A stretch of 64,000 bases of DNA. Source: Chloroflexota bacterium (GTDB lineage: Bacteria > Chloroflexota > Anaerolineae > Anaerolineales > Villigracilaceae). Of the stretch, positions 26,147 through 35,106 are shown piece by piece. The stretch's first letter is position 1. Every line of letters starts with the position of its first letter. Made by a program: the position numbers and the translations under genes. Location of the stretch: positions 16,425 through 80,424 of the forward strand of contig JAAENC010000350.1 in the NCBI GenBank assembly GCA_024224815.1, read 5' to 3'. The notes beneath the pieces are model-generated. The model was not told the DNA's origin. It searched no databases and saw only the letters and a program-made list of their open reading frames with translations.

Positions 26147-28075
26147 TTAGAACAAGCCAAGCACTTGTCCTGTTTCGAGATCAAGATCGACATCGTAATA
26201 AGCGGGGCGAGTGGGGAGGCCGGGCATGGTGCTCATTTGCCCAACGAGTGGATAGATGAATCCGGCACCGACAGAGGCGCGCAGGTCACGGATGGGAACG
26301 ATGAAGCCTGTGGGACGACCTTTGAGTTTTGCGTCATGGCTAATGCTGAGATGGGTTTTTGCCATACACATGGGGAGTTCGTCGAAGCCCAGTTTTGTGT
26401 AAAGTTCAACTTTCTTTTCGGCTTCTTCTGAGTACTCAACGCCATCTGCGCCGTAAATCTCTTTGCAGATTGTTTCGATCTTTTCTTTGATGCTGGTTCC
26501 TTTGAGCGGATATAGGAATTTGAAATCGCTGGGGAGTTCGCAAGCCTTAACAACTGCTTCGCCGAGGGCTTTTGCGCCTGCGCCGCCTTCCATCCAGTGG
26601 CGGGAAACAACTGCATCTTCTGCTCCAGCTTCAACTGCGGCTTTGCAGACGAAATCAACTTCAGCTTGAGTATCATCTTTGAAGCTGTTGACAGCTACAA
26701 CAACGGGGATACCAAAGCGTTTGGCATTTTCGATGTGAGCTTCAAGATTGCATATGCCAGCTTCGAGTAATTCGAGATTTTCTTCGGTGTATTCGGGAGC
26801 AAGGGGTGCGCCAGCCTTGACAGCAGGACCGCCACCGTGCATCTTGAGAGCACGGACGGTAGCAACCAAAACTACACAATTGGGAATCAAGCCAGAGTAG
26901 CGGCATTTGATATCGAAGAATTTTTCCATACCAATATCTGCACCGAAACCGGATTCGGTAACGACGTAATCAGCTAGTTTGAGGGCAATTCTATCTGCAA
27001 TAATGGAGCTATTGCCATGAGCGATATTGGCGAAAGGTCCAGCATGGACGAAAGCGGGTGTACCTTCCAAAGTCTGCATCATAGTAGGCATGATCGCATC
27101 TTTCATCAAAACGGTCATAGCACCAGCTGCACCGATATCTTCAGCAGTAACAGGGTCGCCAGCTTTGCTGGTCGCGATTACGATATTGCCAAAACGTTCG
27201 CGCATATCAGCCAAATCGCTGGTCAGTGCCAGAATGGCCATAATTTCACTGGCAACGGTGATGTCGTACCCTGTTTCGCGTTCTGCATCGATCTCTTTAG
27301 GACCTTGTCCAATCGTAATACCACGTAACATGCGGTCATTAATATCAACAACTCGGCGCCAAGTCAGGGTTTCAGGGTCAATATCAAGACGTGCAAAGCG
27401 AGAAATTTCTTCTTCGGTCAAATCATTAGGATCAGTTTTGTCAATACCAAGTTTCTTTAAGCGTTTAAGCATTGGTAAAGCAAATTTGCGACTGCCGTCT
27501 TTGGCAGTTGGGCACAAGCGGCGGAAAAGAGCCTCATCACTTTGGCGTGATTCATGATACATGCGCGTATCAATTGCGGCAGCCAAAAGATTATTTGCTG
27601 CCGTGATAGCATGAATATCACCAGTCAAATGCAGGTTGAAATCTTCCATTGGCAAAACTTGACTATAACCACCACCTGCTGCACCACCTTTGATGCCAAA
27701 AGTTGGCCCCTGTGAAGGTTGGCGGATGGCAGTGAAAACGTTCTTGTCTAAATGGGCACCAAGAGCTTGGCTCAAACCAACCATCGTCGTTGATTTGCCC
27801 TCGCCTAATGGCGTAGGCGTAATGGCAGTAACATCAATATATTTGCCGTCAGGAACATCCTTAAGCCGCTCAAGAATATCAAGGCGTACTTTGGCTTTGA
27901 GATATCCATGAAGCTCTAGCTCTTCCGGCAAAATGCCGGCTTCTTCGGCTACCATTGCAATATTTTTGATGTTGGGTTGCTGGGCTTGCGCAATCTCAAT
28001 ATCAGATGGAACAGGCACCAATGTTTCCAGTGGTATGGGGGTAAATTCGACCTTACTGTTTCTGTACTTAGACAT
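26147..28075 (-). CDS. fhs: Formate-tetrahydrofolate ligase, C1-synthase-like form
   Basis: The 642-residue enzyme makes 10-formyl-THF from formate, ATP and THF. It has the P-loop [12 protein letters not shown] and the [43 protein letters not shown] and [10 protein letters not shown] motifs. It is about 85 residues longer than the usual bacterial ligase. By recall, its wording at these motifs matches the synthetase domain of eukaryotic C1-THF synthase better than clostridial FTHFS. ATG 28075 is chosen with TTGGAG 9 nt upstream. Confidence 0.95.
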   Translation of the reverse strand: MSKYRNSKVEFTPIPLETLVPVPSDIEIAQAQQPNIKNIAMVAEEAGILPEELELHGYLKAKVRLDILERLKDVPDGKYIDVTAITPTPLGEGKSTTMVGLSQALGAHLDKNVFTAIRQPSQGPTFGIKGGAAGGGYSQVLPMEDFNLHLTGDIHAITAANNLLAAAIDTRMYHESRQSDEALFRRLCPTAKDGSRKFALPMLKRLKKLGIDKTDPNDLTEEEISRFARLDIDPETLTWRRVVDINDRMLRGITIGQGPKEIDAERETGYDITVASEIMAILALTSDLADMRERFGNIVIATSKAGDPVTAEDIGAAGAMTVLMKDAIMPTMMQTLEGTPAFVHAGPFANIAHGNSSIIADRIALKLADYVVTESGFGADIGMEKFFDIKCRYSGLIPNCVVLVATVRALKMHGGGPAVKAGAPLAPEYTEENLELLEAGICNLEAHIENAKRFGIPVVVAVNSFKDDTQAEVDFVCKAAVEAGAEDAVVSRHWMEGGAGAKALGEAVVKACELPSDFKFLYPLKGTSIKEKIETICKEIYGADGVEYSEEAEKKVELYTKLGFDELPMCMAKTHLSISHDAKLKGRPTGFIVPIRDLRASVGAGFIYPLVGQMSTMPGLPTRPAYYDVDLDLETGQVLGLF

Positions 28076-28188
28076 GTTTTTTTGCTCCAAAAATTAATAG
28101 GTTTATTGTGCTGAACTGATTTTCTAAGATTTTCTTTTTTCGTGCAAGAGACGTATTTCCCCATTTCTCGTGCATACTGTCACGAATC

Positions 28189-29025
28189 TTATTTTACCTT
28201 AATAATTGTTCCAATGTTGTCTCCTTCTAATACCTTTTTTAGATTTCCATTACCTTTACCACTAAAAATTTGCACCTTCAAATCAGGGAAAGATTCTACA
28301 AGCCCTAACATTTGCTGGACTTTAGAATCCATTCCGCCGGTGACATCTGTACTAGCGGATGCGCCTACACTGCTTTTGATATTCTCATAAGATTCAGGCG
28401 TAACGCTCTCCACCTTATGCTTGCGTGCCGGGAAATCGGCATAAATCCCATCCTCGAGTCCTGCCAATAAAATCCGCTGTGGATGCATTTCCCGCGCGAG
28501 ATGCATAAAGAGATCTTCAGTCGAGAGAATTGTCCCGCCGCGCACCTCGTCAAAAATAACGTCCCCGTGAACGATGGGAAGAACCCCGTTTTTCAGCGCA
28601 CGCTCTAGCGGGCGTAAATCCCACGTTTTCACTTTGCCATCCTGAGCAATCACGCTTCCTGAAGGGGAAAAGGCCATTGCAGGGATATTTGCTTCGCGCA
28701 AGGTGTCCATCACGATTTTGTTCAGCGCGGCGGCTTCATGCCAAACTTCGGTAAAACCATGCCAATAGTTTCCCTCCTCTTTTTCTTCAAAAGGGGAGGG
28801 GGAGGGCTGGGATGGCAACCCATCTCTCGTTGCGTATTTTTTAGCGGCAACATGCCCAAAGGAACCGGATCCATGCCCAATGAGCAGTAGCAAGTTTGGG
28901 TCACGAGCGCGTACATCCGCTATTTGTGTGCTTAAATTTTTCAGCCTGTCCAGTCGAGGGGTTTGGGGGCGTTCTTTATCCGTTATCAGCGATCCGCCTA
29001 GTTTGAGAAAAATTAAATTTTCCAT
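28189..29025 (-). CDS. Isopentenyl phosphate kinase
   Basis: The 278-residue amino-acid-kinase-fold protein has KLGGSLITDK (8-17) and GHGSGSFGH (50-58) with the conserved His58 seen in isopentenyl phosphate kinases. VHGDVIFDE and ASTDVTGGMDSKVQQM follow. An insert rich in Ser/Pro/Glu occurs after ATRDG. It should phosphorylate isopentenyl phosphate to IPP, the last step of alternative mevalonate routes. A type-2 IPP isomerase gene lies at 45662. Confidence 0.85.
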   Translation of the reverse strand: MENLIFLKLGGSLITDKERPQTPRLDRLKNLSTQIADVRARDPNLLLLIGHGSGSFGHVAAKKYATRDGLPSQPSPSPFEEKEEGNYWHGFTEVWHEAAALNKIVMDTLREANIPAMAFSPSGSVIAQDGKVKTWDLRPLERALKNGVLPIVHGDVIFDEVRGGTILSTEDLFMHLAREMHPQRILLAGLEDGIYADFPARKHKVESVTPESYENIKSSVGASASTDVTGGMDSKVQQMLGLVESFPDLKVQIFSGKGNGNLKKVLEGDNIGTIIKVK

Positions 29026-29073
29026 GACCCTGTTTTACCACAAAATCGGTCTTCAATTGTATTCTTCCTGCGA

Positions 29074-29079
29074 TATAAT
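29074..29079 (+). promoter_or_regulatory. -10 box 6 nt before ATG 29086 (leaderless type)
   Basis: TATAAT at 29074-29079 is followed by 6 nt and then ATG. No ribosome-binding site is present. A partial -35, TTCAAT, lies 16 nt upstream. Confidence 0.55.
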
Positions 29080-29085
29080 TTTTAC

Positions 29086-29910
29086 ATGGATATAAAAGCA
29101 GGTATTCAAGCAGCAATATTTTTATCGGTTATCGGTGCGTTTTTTAGCATTTGGGTTGGGCTTAATCAAATTCGTAGAGCGCGCGGGTTGACTTTTTACC
29201 GTTTACGACAGACCCAAATGTCTAGAGGTTGGCGACTCTTATGGACGGGGTTGGTGTTGGTCTTATTTGTTTTTCTCTTAGGCAGGTTTGGCGAACCGGT
29301 AGCTTATCGGTATTTTCCACCAACACCGACAATTGCGCCAACGTCAACGATTACGCTTACGCCAACTATCACGCTCACGCCTACAATTACGCTTACCCCC
29401 ACGATTACAGAAACACCTTCGGTAACAGATACACCTACGCCAACTTCTACACCTTTTATCCCACCTGCAATAGAAGCCCTTTTTGAATCAAAAGTTGCCC
29501 CTAATACAGACGCGGTTTTTAGCCCCTTACAATTTTCTACTGTGATGGAAAATTATCAGGCAGTTAGTCCTTCTACATATTTTCTAAACCCCATTGATGA
29601 GATTTTTGCCGTCTATTCTTATAATAATATGCTCCCCGGCGTGCAGGTGACCGAGCTTTGGTATAAAGATGGCGATTTGGTGCATTACAACACTTTCCCG
29701 TGGGATGGCACAACAGGCGGGCTTGGTTTTGCAGAGTGTAATTACACTCTTTGTGATAGCTGGGAAGCCGGTGAATATCAGCTACAGGTTTTTGTAGGAA
29801 ATGACTGGAAAGTGGTCGGTCTTTTCTCTGTCGATGGGGAACCATTGACCGCTACGCCAACCCGTACGCCTAGTCCGACTTTAGCGCCAACAGAAACCCC
29901 ATCGCCTTAA
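29086..29910 (+). CDS. Membrane protein with Thr/Pro repeat linker
   Basis: The 274-residue protein has two membrane helices (about 7-26 and 49-67) and a Thr/Pro-rich segment with four TITLTP-type hexapeptide units (88-111). A beta-rich domain of about 120 residues follows, ending LQVFVGNDWKVVGLFSV, and a second Thr/Pro tail. Helix 2 places the repeat and domain outside. The domain is unidentified. Confidence 0.75.
   Translation: MDIKAGIQAAIFLSVIGAFFSIWVGLNQIRRARGLTFYRLRQTQMSRGWRLLWTGLVLVLFVFLLGRFGEPVAYRYFPPTPTIAPTSTITLTPTITLTPTITLTPTITETPSVTDTPTPTSTPFIPPAIEALFESKVAPNTDAVFSPLQFSTVMENYQAVSPSTYFLNPIDEIFAVYSYNNMLPGVQVTELWYKDGDLVHYNTFPWDGTTGGLGFAECNYTLCDSWEAGEYQLQVFVGNDWKVVGLFSVDGEPLTATPTRTPSPTLAPTETPSP
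29347..29418 (+). repeat. 18-bp in-frame tandem repeat (4 units)
   Basis: Four consecutive 18-bp units encode T-I-T-L-T-P and variants (the last is T-I-T-E-T-P). They are the core of the Thr/Pro linker, and third-position differences show they are not recent identical duplications. Confidence 0.85.
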
Positions 29911-29922
29911 TACGAGATTTCT

Positions 29923-30414
29923 ATGACTAAAAAATCATTTCAAGATCATTACCCCGAGCATACCGCGCATTGTTATGGATGTGGCCGGCTTAACGAAATG
30001 GGACACAAACTTAACTCTTATTGGGATGGCGACGAAAGCGTCGCTCGTTTCACTCCTGACCCCGAGCATATTGCCATCCCGGGCTATGTCTACGGTGGTT
30101 TGCTTGCTTCGTTAATCGACTGCCACGGGACAGGTACAGCCGCCGCAGCCGCCTACCGCGCTGAGGGGCGTGAAATGGATTCCAAACCCTCGCATCGTTT
30201 TTTGACAGGCTCTATTCATGTTGATTTTCTTAAGCCAACCCCTTTGGGTGTCGAATTGGAGGTGCGCGGTAGAGTCAAAGAAGTCAAGGGGCGAAAGATC
30301 ATCATCGAAGAATGGATTGTCGCAAGTGGCGAAATCACTGTCCGTGGCGAAGTTGTTGCGGTAGAAGTGCCTGAGAAATTAGTTTTAGATTTATTAGATA
30401 AAGCGGGGAAATAG
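29923..30414 (+). CDS. PaaI-like hotdog thioesterase
   Basis: The 163-residue product fits the PaaI/YigI thioesterase group: HCYGCGRLNEMGHKL, IPGYVYGGLLASLIDCHGTGTAAA (hotdog helix), LTGSIHVDFLKPTPLGVELEVRGRV. It hydrolyses an acyl-CoA of unknown type. It lies 12 nt after the upstream gene. Confidence 0.85.
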   Translation: MTKKSFQDHYPEHTAHCYGCGRLNEMGHKLNSYWDGDESVARFTPDPEHIAIPGYVYGGLLASLIDCHGTGTAAAAAYRAEGREMDSKPSHRFLTGSIHVDFLKPTPLGVELEVRGRVKEVKGRKIIIEEWIVASGEITVRGEVVAVEVPEKLVLDLLDKAGK

Positions 30415-30454
30415 CTTTCTGCATAAGAAATGCAAATAGGATTTTTTCTCTACA

Positions 30455-31081
30455 TCACCCAATAAGCTCCCTTACTTTTTTTGCAAGAGCTTTTCCAAGT
30501 TTCTTATGCTCGCTTGCTTCAAAATGTATCCCGTCTAAAGGGCTGGATACGATTACAGAGGCAGTATCCATAAAAGCACAGCCTAATTCTTTTGCTATCA
30601 ATTTATATCGCGCAGAAAATTTCTGCGACTTTTCATCCGCACCTTCAAACATTTCAGCAAAATCTGTGAGGGGAGCTGTTGGTGGTGGTGCGAGCAGAAG
30701 AACGGGAGGAGATTCCTCTTGTCGCCCGGCCAAACTTCCCTGTGCCGCGCGTACCAGTACACCCGCGCCTTGAGCAATATCGGCAGCTGAAAGGCTAAAT
30801 CGCTTTTTTAGGTCATTTGTCCCCAGCATAATGATTATCAGATCTAAAGGGCGATGGCTTTCTAAGCAAGGGATAAGATAATCGTGTCCATTCTTGTAGC
30901 CTTCAATGGGATCATCCCAGACAGTTGTGCGCCCATTTAATCCTTCTTCGATAATTTCATAGTTGTCCCCCAAGGTTTTGCTCAAGATACGTGTCCAACG
31001 TGTTTTATCGTCAAAACGATCTTGGGTGACGGGGTCGTATCCCCAAGTATTGGAATCTCCATAGCAGAGAATTCGTTTCAT
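30455..31081 (-). CDS. SGNH/GDSL-family hydrolase
   Basis: The 208-residue esterase has block I GDSNTWG (catalytic Ser9), block III LGTNDLK and block V DGIHFEASEHKKLG (Asp and His). No signal peptide is present, so it is cytoplasmic. The substrate is an unknown ester, possibly an acetylated sugar. AAGGAAGG precedes the start. Confidence 0.9.
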   Translation of the reverse strand: MKRILCYGDSNTWGYDPVTQDRFDDKTRWTRILSKTLGDNYEIIEEGLNGRTTVWDDPIEGYKNGHDYLIPCLESHRPLDLIIIMLGTNDLKKRFSLSAADIAQGAGVLVRAAQGSLAGRQEESPPVLLLAPPPTAPLTDFAEMFEGADEKSQKFSARYKLIAKELGCAFMDTASVIVSSPLDGIHFEASEHKKLGKALAKKVRELIG

Positions 31082-31247
31082 TAGTATACCTTCCTTAGTT
31101 TAATATAGATGCAAGCAATGGGTGGGTAATCCATCAAGTTCAATGAGTTTTCCGGGGCGTGTTTTGTTTTTTAAATGCGTGTGCTTTCTATTTAGACATC
31201 TCTTGGCAACAATTCATTTGCGTCTCGAGTATTTACAGAATTTTATC

Positions 31248-31811
31248 TCAATAGATGAAGGGGATTAGTTTTTTTGTAGTCTCTTTATACTTCTGAAAAG
31301 TATCCTGAAATTCTGCGGTCAATAATTTTTCCTCTAATCTGATTCTGTTAAGGATAATTGGGATCAGAATTAATGAAGCTAGAAAGCCTCTCAGGCTTGC
31401 GGCATACACTGGTAGGCCGATGACAACCATGATGAGGCCTAGATAAATTGGGTTTCGGGTGAAACGATAGATACCATGCGTAATGAGTTGGTGATCGTCC
31501 CTTATGACTACTGTCCCAGAGTAATTTCGCCGAAGTGTAGCCTGCCCGACGATCATAATAATTAGCCCAATTATGACAAGAGCCAATCCGATAATGCTCT
31601 GCACTGAGAACGTGGACAGATTCTGTGGATGCGTAATCAATGCCCAAATGCTTCCCCAAAATCCTGACAAACTGTTTCTTTCGCCATCTACTGCACAAAA
31701 CAGCAATTCTATGAAAAAGACCGTCATCCCGGGAATCGCAAACTGGAGTATGTCGTCTCTTATAGCATTTCGTATAATTCGATGCCCTATAGGAAAGCTT
31801 TTTTTTGTCAT
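31248..31811 (-). CDS. Isoprenylcysteine/phospholipid methyltransferase-like membrane protein
   Basis: The 187-residue protein has four or five membrane segments and the ICMT/PEMT-type motif HGIYRFTRNPIYLGLIMVVIGLPVY near 108-132, followed by an acidic RLEEK region. It may methylate a lipid or small membrane substrate using SAM. The 31082-31247 gap upstream of the SGNH gene holds no gene that I can see. Confidence 0.8.
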   Translation of the reverse strand: MTKKSFPIGHRIIRNAIRDDILQFAIPGMTVFFIELLFCAVDGERNSLSGFWGSIWALITHPQNLSTFSVQSIIGLALVIIGLIIMIVGQATLRRNYSGTVVIRDDHQLITHGIYRFTRNPIYLGLIMVVIGLPVYAASLRGFLASLILIPIILNRIRLEEKLLTAEFQDTFQKYKETTKKLIPFIY

Positions 31812-31925
31812 TGCTTTATCTCATTAAGCCTTAATATTCTACGATCCTGAGTATGAAATAGAACAGTCTAGCTGGGTAATGGGCGGAAAAAACTTCTACA
31901 TAAAGCTGTGTTTTGAACTTTGTGA

Positions 31926-32201
31926 TCATCCTAACTCTAGCGGTCCGCTTTGCGCATCATGATCAAACCACTTAATTTCTATCTCAAGGCTGTGCTGGAT
32001 CCCTTTTGTTTTTTTGTCTTCATCCTCTACTTGTATTTCCAGGATCACTTTTTCAGGGATATTTAGGACAATTTCTTCTTGCCCTTGTCGCAGTATGACT
32101 TCTCCGCTTTGAATTTTCTCGGCAATTTGTTGCAGAAAGGCTACTGTTTCTGATCTGATTTTTCGTTCCTCGCTTTTGAATAACCGTATTTCTTTACCCA
32201 T
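31926..32201 (-). CDS. Amphi-Trp domain protein
   Basis: The 91-residue product has the amphi-Trp pattern: RSETVAFLQQIAEKIQSGEVILRQGQEEIVLNIPEKVILEIQVEDE, ending LEIEIKWF. The function of this small domain is unknown. AAGGAGT precedes ATG 32201. Confidence 0.75.
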   Translation of the reverse strand: MGKEIRLFKSEERKIRSETVAFLQQIAEKIQSGEVILRQGQEEIVLNIPEKVILEIQVEDEDKKTKGIQHSLEIEIKWFDHDAQSGPLELG

Positions 32202-32287
32202 ATCAACTCCTTTTCTTCAGGGAATGAATTTACGCCTATAATTATTTTATTCATTTTCTTCTATTTTCCAAGTATGCAAAGACAAAC

Positions 32288-32316
32288 TTGACTTCACATC
32301 GCTTAATCGCTAGAAT
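32288..32316 (+). promoter_or_regulatory. Promoter of the mgtE leader
   Basis: TTGACT (32288-32293) and TAGAAT (32311-32316) are 17 nt apart. Transcription would begin near 32323 and give a leader of about 140 nt before mgtE. Confidence 0.7.
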
Positions 32317-32350
32317 CTCTTTGTTGATGAATTGACAAAAAAGGAAAAAA

Positions 32351-32416
32351 ATGAACGACGAATCTGTTCCCAGTCCCGGCGGGCGTGACAAACGCCCAAC
32401 TCTAATCTTCTCCTAG
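32351..32416 (+). CDS. Candidate mgtE leader peptide (21 residues)
   Basis: A short frame starts at ATG 32351 with AAGGA 6-9 nt upstream and stops at TAG 32414-32416. It contains V-P-S-P and R-P-T, so three prolines, and a basic middle (GGRDKR). It lies wholly in the mgtE leader, 49 nt before the mgtE ATG. The layout is like the proline-rich MgtL peptide that controls E. coli/Salmonella mgtA, although the peptide sequence is different. Whether it is translated is unknown. Confidence 0.4.
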   Translation: MNDESVPSPGGRDKRPTLIFS

Positions 32417-32445
32417 GGCAGATTCCGCTTTTCTATTGCCTTGGG
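32412..32445 (+). promoter_or_regulatory. RNA hairpin between the leader ORF and mgtE
   Basis: A 9-bp stem (CCTAGGGCA / TGCCTTGGG, two G-U pairs) overlaps the leader ORF stop codon, so a ribosome finishing that frame would melt it. A second stem, GGGCG / CGCCC (32381-32397), lies within the leader ORF. No match to the M-box riboswitch was seen. Confidence 0.4.
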
Positions 32446-32465
32446 GGTAATTCAAAGGTGTTTCC

Positions 32466-33815
32466 ATGATTATAAACACAGACGAACTATTAACTGTGCT
32501 TCAAGACGCGCTTGAGCGCGACGATTTTGATTCCGCTATTCAGATGCTCGAAGCTTTGCGCGGGCCAGATCAGGCCGTGCTTTTTTCAGAGCTGGACGAT
32601 GACGAGCAGCAGGAACTGCTTCCGAAGCTTGAACTTTCCGATTCAGCAGATATTCTCGAGGATATGGATGATCCAGAGACCGCGAAATTAGCCGCGTCCT
32701 TACCAACAGAAACGGTTGCGCGCATTGTAGATGAAATGGAGCTGGATAAAGCTGCTGATTTGCTAGGGGATTTAGATGAGCAGCAAAAAGAGGCTGTTTT
32801 GGCCCGTCTTGATGACGCTGATGAAGTCCGGCCTCTTCTTGTTTATCCCGACGAGAGTGCTGGCGGTTTGATGAATTCGGAGTTTTTTGCCCTAAGCCCT
32901 CAGATGACGGCAAAAGAAGCTGTGGAAAGCTTAAGGCATTGGAGCCCGGACGGAGACGAAGTCTATTACCTTTTCGTTATAGACGAAGCAAAAAAACTCT
33001 GCGGGGTTGTCAATTTACGGGCTTTGGTTTTGGCTACGCCCATAACTCTCCTCGAAAATATCATGGATAGGGATGTAATATCGGTTAATGTCAATGTAGA
33101 TCAGGAAGAATGTGCCCGCACAATGGCGCATTACGACCTTGCCGCAATTCCTGTTGTCAACGAAGAAAATGTAATTGTGGGTGTAATTACCCACGATGAT
33201 ATTGTCGATGTTCTCGAAGAAGAAGCCACCGAAGATGTTTATCGCCTCGCTAATATTTCAGACAGCGAGCTAAACCCCGATAGCTCTATCAAAGAGCAGC
33301 TCAAAGGTCGTCTTCCCTGGCTTTATCTGAATACGTTAACAGCCCTCTTTGGGGCCTGGGTAATTAGCAACTACGAATACGTGATCGCTCAAGCCGCTGT
33401 TTTGGCTTTGTTTCAGTCGGTTGTTGCCGGACAGGGCGGAAATACAGCCAGTCAAAATATCGCTATGGCTGTTCGTGCTCTTGCAACTGAGCGTGTTGGT
33501 GCCAGAACGCAGCGTCGTATTATTATTCGACAATTTTTTATGGGATTGTTGTTGGGGGTTGCGGTCGGGACTGTCGTCGCGTTGGGCGTTTATCTTTGGC
33601 GTGGAAATATCTATCTCAGCCTTGTTTTGGGCTTGGCACTTGTCGCCAATCTCAGTCTCGGCTCGATGATCGGCGTTCTGATACCGCTGGGCTTGGAGAA
33701 AATCGGCGTAGACCCCGCTCTCGCCTCCTCGGTTTTGGTTACTGCGGCCACAGACAGCATGGGCTTCTTCATTTTCCTGAGTTTGGCGGCATACTTTTTA
33801 CACTATATTCAGTAA
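32466..33815 (+). CDS. mgtE: Magnesium transporter MgtE
   Basis: The 449-residue protein has the N-terminal superhelical domain (about 1-130; DEQQKEAVLARLDDADEVRPLL), two CBS domains (about 135-255), and five membrane helices (about 285-449; VAGQGGNTASQ, SVLVTAATDSMGFFIFLSLA). It is a Mg2+ channel gated by Mg2+ binding between its cytosolic domains. AAGGTG precedes ATG 32466. The promoter and leader ORF upstream suggest added control of expression. Confidence 0.95.
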   Translation: MIINTDELLTVLQDALERDDFDSAIQMLEALRGPDQAVLFSELDDDEQQELLPKLELSDSADILEDMDDPETAKLAASLPTETVARIVDEMELDKAADLLGDLDEQQKEAVLARLDDADEVRPLLVYPDESAGGLMNSEFFALSPQMTAKEAVESLRHWSPDGDEVYYLFVIDEAKKLCGVVNLRALVLATPITLLENIMDRDVISVNVNVDQEECARTMAHYDLAAIPVVNEENVIVGVITHDDIVDVLEEEATEDVYRLANISDSELNPDSSIKEQLKGRLPWLYLNTLTALFGAWVISNYEYVIAQAAVLALFQSVVAGQGGNTASQNIAMAVRALATERVGARTQRRIIIRQFFMGLLLGVAVGTVVALGVYLWRGNIYLSLVLGLALVANLSLGSMIGVLIPLGLEKIGVDPALASSVLVTAATDSMGFFIFLSLAAYFLHYIQ

Positions 33816-33825
33816 AAAAACGCCC

Positions 33826-33849
33826 GTAGGCCACGCTTTTAGCGTGACC
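33826..33849. repeat. Short palindrome, family C copy 1 (possible terminator)
   Basis: GGCCACGC-TTTTA-GCGTGACC lies between convergent mgtE and the next gene. Similar GTAGG-GTCAC hairpins occur at 59681-59738. Confidence 0.5.
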
Positions 33850-33856
33850 ATCTTTC

Positions 33857-34645
33857 TTACCAACGTGTCCCTTCTGCAGTATTTATCCCTGCTGATTTGC
33901 CGACATGTTTATACATTGTCACGTTGCCAAAAGACTCGCCTAGAATGCCATCATGGATTGCCCAGGAACGGAGGCGGATGCTCTGCTGCGCATCAGCTTG
34001 TCGGAAGACGGAAGAATTATCCAGCTTATTAACCACTTCTCCCGATTCGCGCGTGAATTCATCTTGGATTCGTTTCATCAGCTTTTTTCCGGACTGATAA
34101 GTGAAGCCGTAACGTTCGAAAATGATCGCGTTATGGTAGTAGAGTGGTTCGGCGAAATACATATCATGCCCGAGGTCGGCTACAAAGTTCTCAAAGGCGT
34201 TGACTGCGGCAGAAAATATACTTAGCCCACTCCGTATCTGACCTGGTGTCAAGCCAAAATTAAGAGCGGCTTCTTCCGCTGCTATATTTCGTTGGGCTGT
34301 TCCAAATTTTGTTGCTTCCCCGTTGGGCATTACATCCACATCAAAACGCTGAGCAGTGGGATTATTCAAAATATAAAGCAAAATATGGATCTGCCCATTC
34401 ATCGTATCGGTGAGATGCCCGTAAAAAACGGGGTCTCGAAAACCGTATTCGTGATAGAGAGACATCTCTACGCTTGTGCTGCCGGGTTTGGCTTTGAGAT
34501 TGACAAGAGAGCGCCCCTGAATATCGGTGAGATAGGGTGTGAGTTTGAAGCGCTCGAGCAATTCGATGGGGATAATGCGTCTGTAAATTTCTCGTTTTTC
34601 GTGCTCAGGAAGCAGATTGATGCCCCCGATAGTGGATGCACTCAT
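33857..34645 (-). CDS. Conserved-looking hypothetical protein
   Basis: The 262-residue soluble protein starts MSASTIGGINLLPEHEKREIYRRIIP and has aromatic- and His-rich segments (SLYHEYGFRDPVFYGHLTD; GHDMYFAEPLYYHNAIIFERYGFTYQ). It has no membrane helix or signal peptide. AGGGAG precedes the start. I do not recognise the family. The His/Tyr/Glu pattern might bind metal or ligand, but this is speculative. It lies 2 nt upstream of where smpB ends. Confidence 0.7.
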   Translation of the reverse strand: MSASTIGGINLLPEHEKREIYRRIIPIELLERFKLTPYLTDIQGRSLVNLKAKPGSTSVEMSLYHEYGFRDPVFYGHLTDTMNGQIHILLYILNNPTAQRFDVDVMPNGEATKFGTAQRNIAAEEAALNFGLTPGQIRSGLSIFSAAVNAFENFVADLGHDMYFAEPLYYHNAIIFERYGFTYQSGKKLMKRIQDEFTRESGEVVNKLDNSSVFRQADAQQSIRLRSWAIHDGILGESFGNVTMYKHVGKSAGINTAEGTRW

Positions 34646-34647
34646 AA

Positions 34648-35100
34648 TTACTCCCTGTATTGCATTTGCCTTTTTATATCACGCTCGGTTTCTTTCGCTT
34701 TGATGGCGTGGCGTTTGTCGTGGAGCTTTTTGCCGCGCGCAAGAGCGATTTCAATTTTTGCGCGTCCGCCTTTTAAATAAACTTTGGTCGGAATAATGGT
34801 TAATCCCTTTTTGCGAACAGAATCTCTTAACTTGCGGATTTCTCTTTTGTGTAAAAGCAATTGTCGTGGACGACGCGGTTCGTGGTTAAAACGATTGGCT
34901 TGTGTATAAGGCGCAATATAAGCTTCCATCAGCCAGGCTTCACGCTCGTCTACGCGGATATAGGCTTCTTTGATGCTTATTTGCCCCAAACGGATCGATT
35001 TGATCTCGGAGCCTTTTAAGGAGATTCCGGCTTCAAATTCATCTTGGAGGAAATATTCGAATTTTGCTTTGCGATTGCTTGCAACGACTTTAATCTTCAT
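34648..35100 (-). CDS. smpB: SsrA-binding protein SmpB
   Basis: The 150-residue protein binds tmRNA in trans-translation. Signature segments are NRKAKFEYFLQDEFEAGISLKGSEIKSIRLG, WLMEAYIAPY, HEPRRPRQLLLHKREI and KLHDKRHAIKAKE. The start codon has no ribosome-binding site. Instead, a near-consensus promoter ends 6 nt upstream. The downstream gene begins 2 nt after its stop. Confidence 0.95.
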   Translation of the reverse strand: MKIKVVASNRKAKFEYFLQDEFEAGISLKGSEIKSIRLGQISIKEAYIRVDEREAWLMEAYIAPYTQANRFNHEPRRPRQLLLHKREIRKLRDSVRKKGLTIIPTKVYLKGGRAKIEIALARGKKLHDKRHAIKAKETERDIKRQMQYRE

Positions 35101-35106
35101 GCTGAT

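Noticed and set aside
32323-32465. M-box magnesium riboswitch upstream of mgtE.
   Set aside because: The leader is about 140 nt and I could not find the conserved M-box stems or loop sequences. A leader ORF with hairpins fits better.
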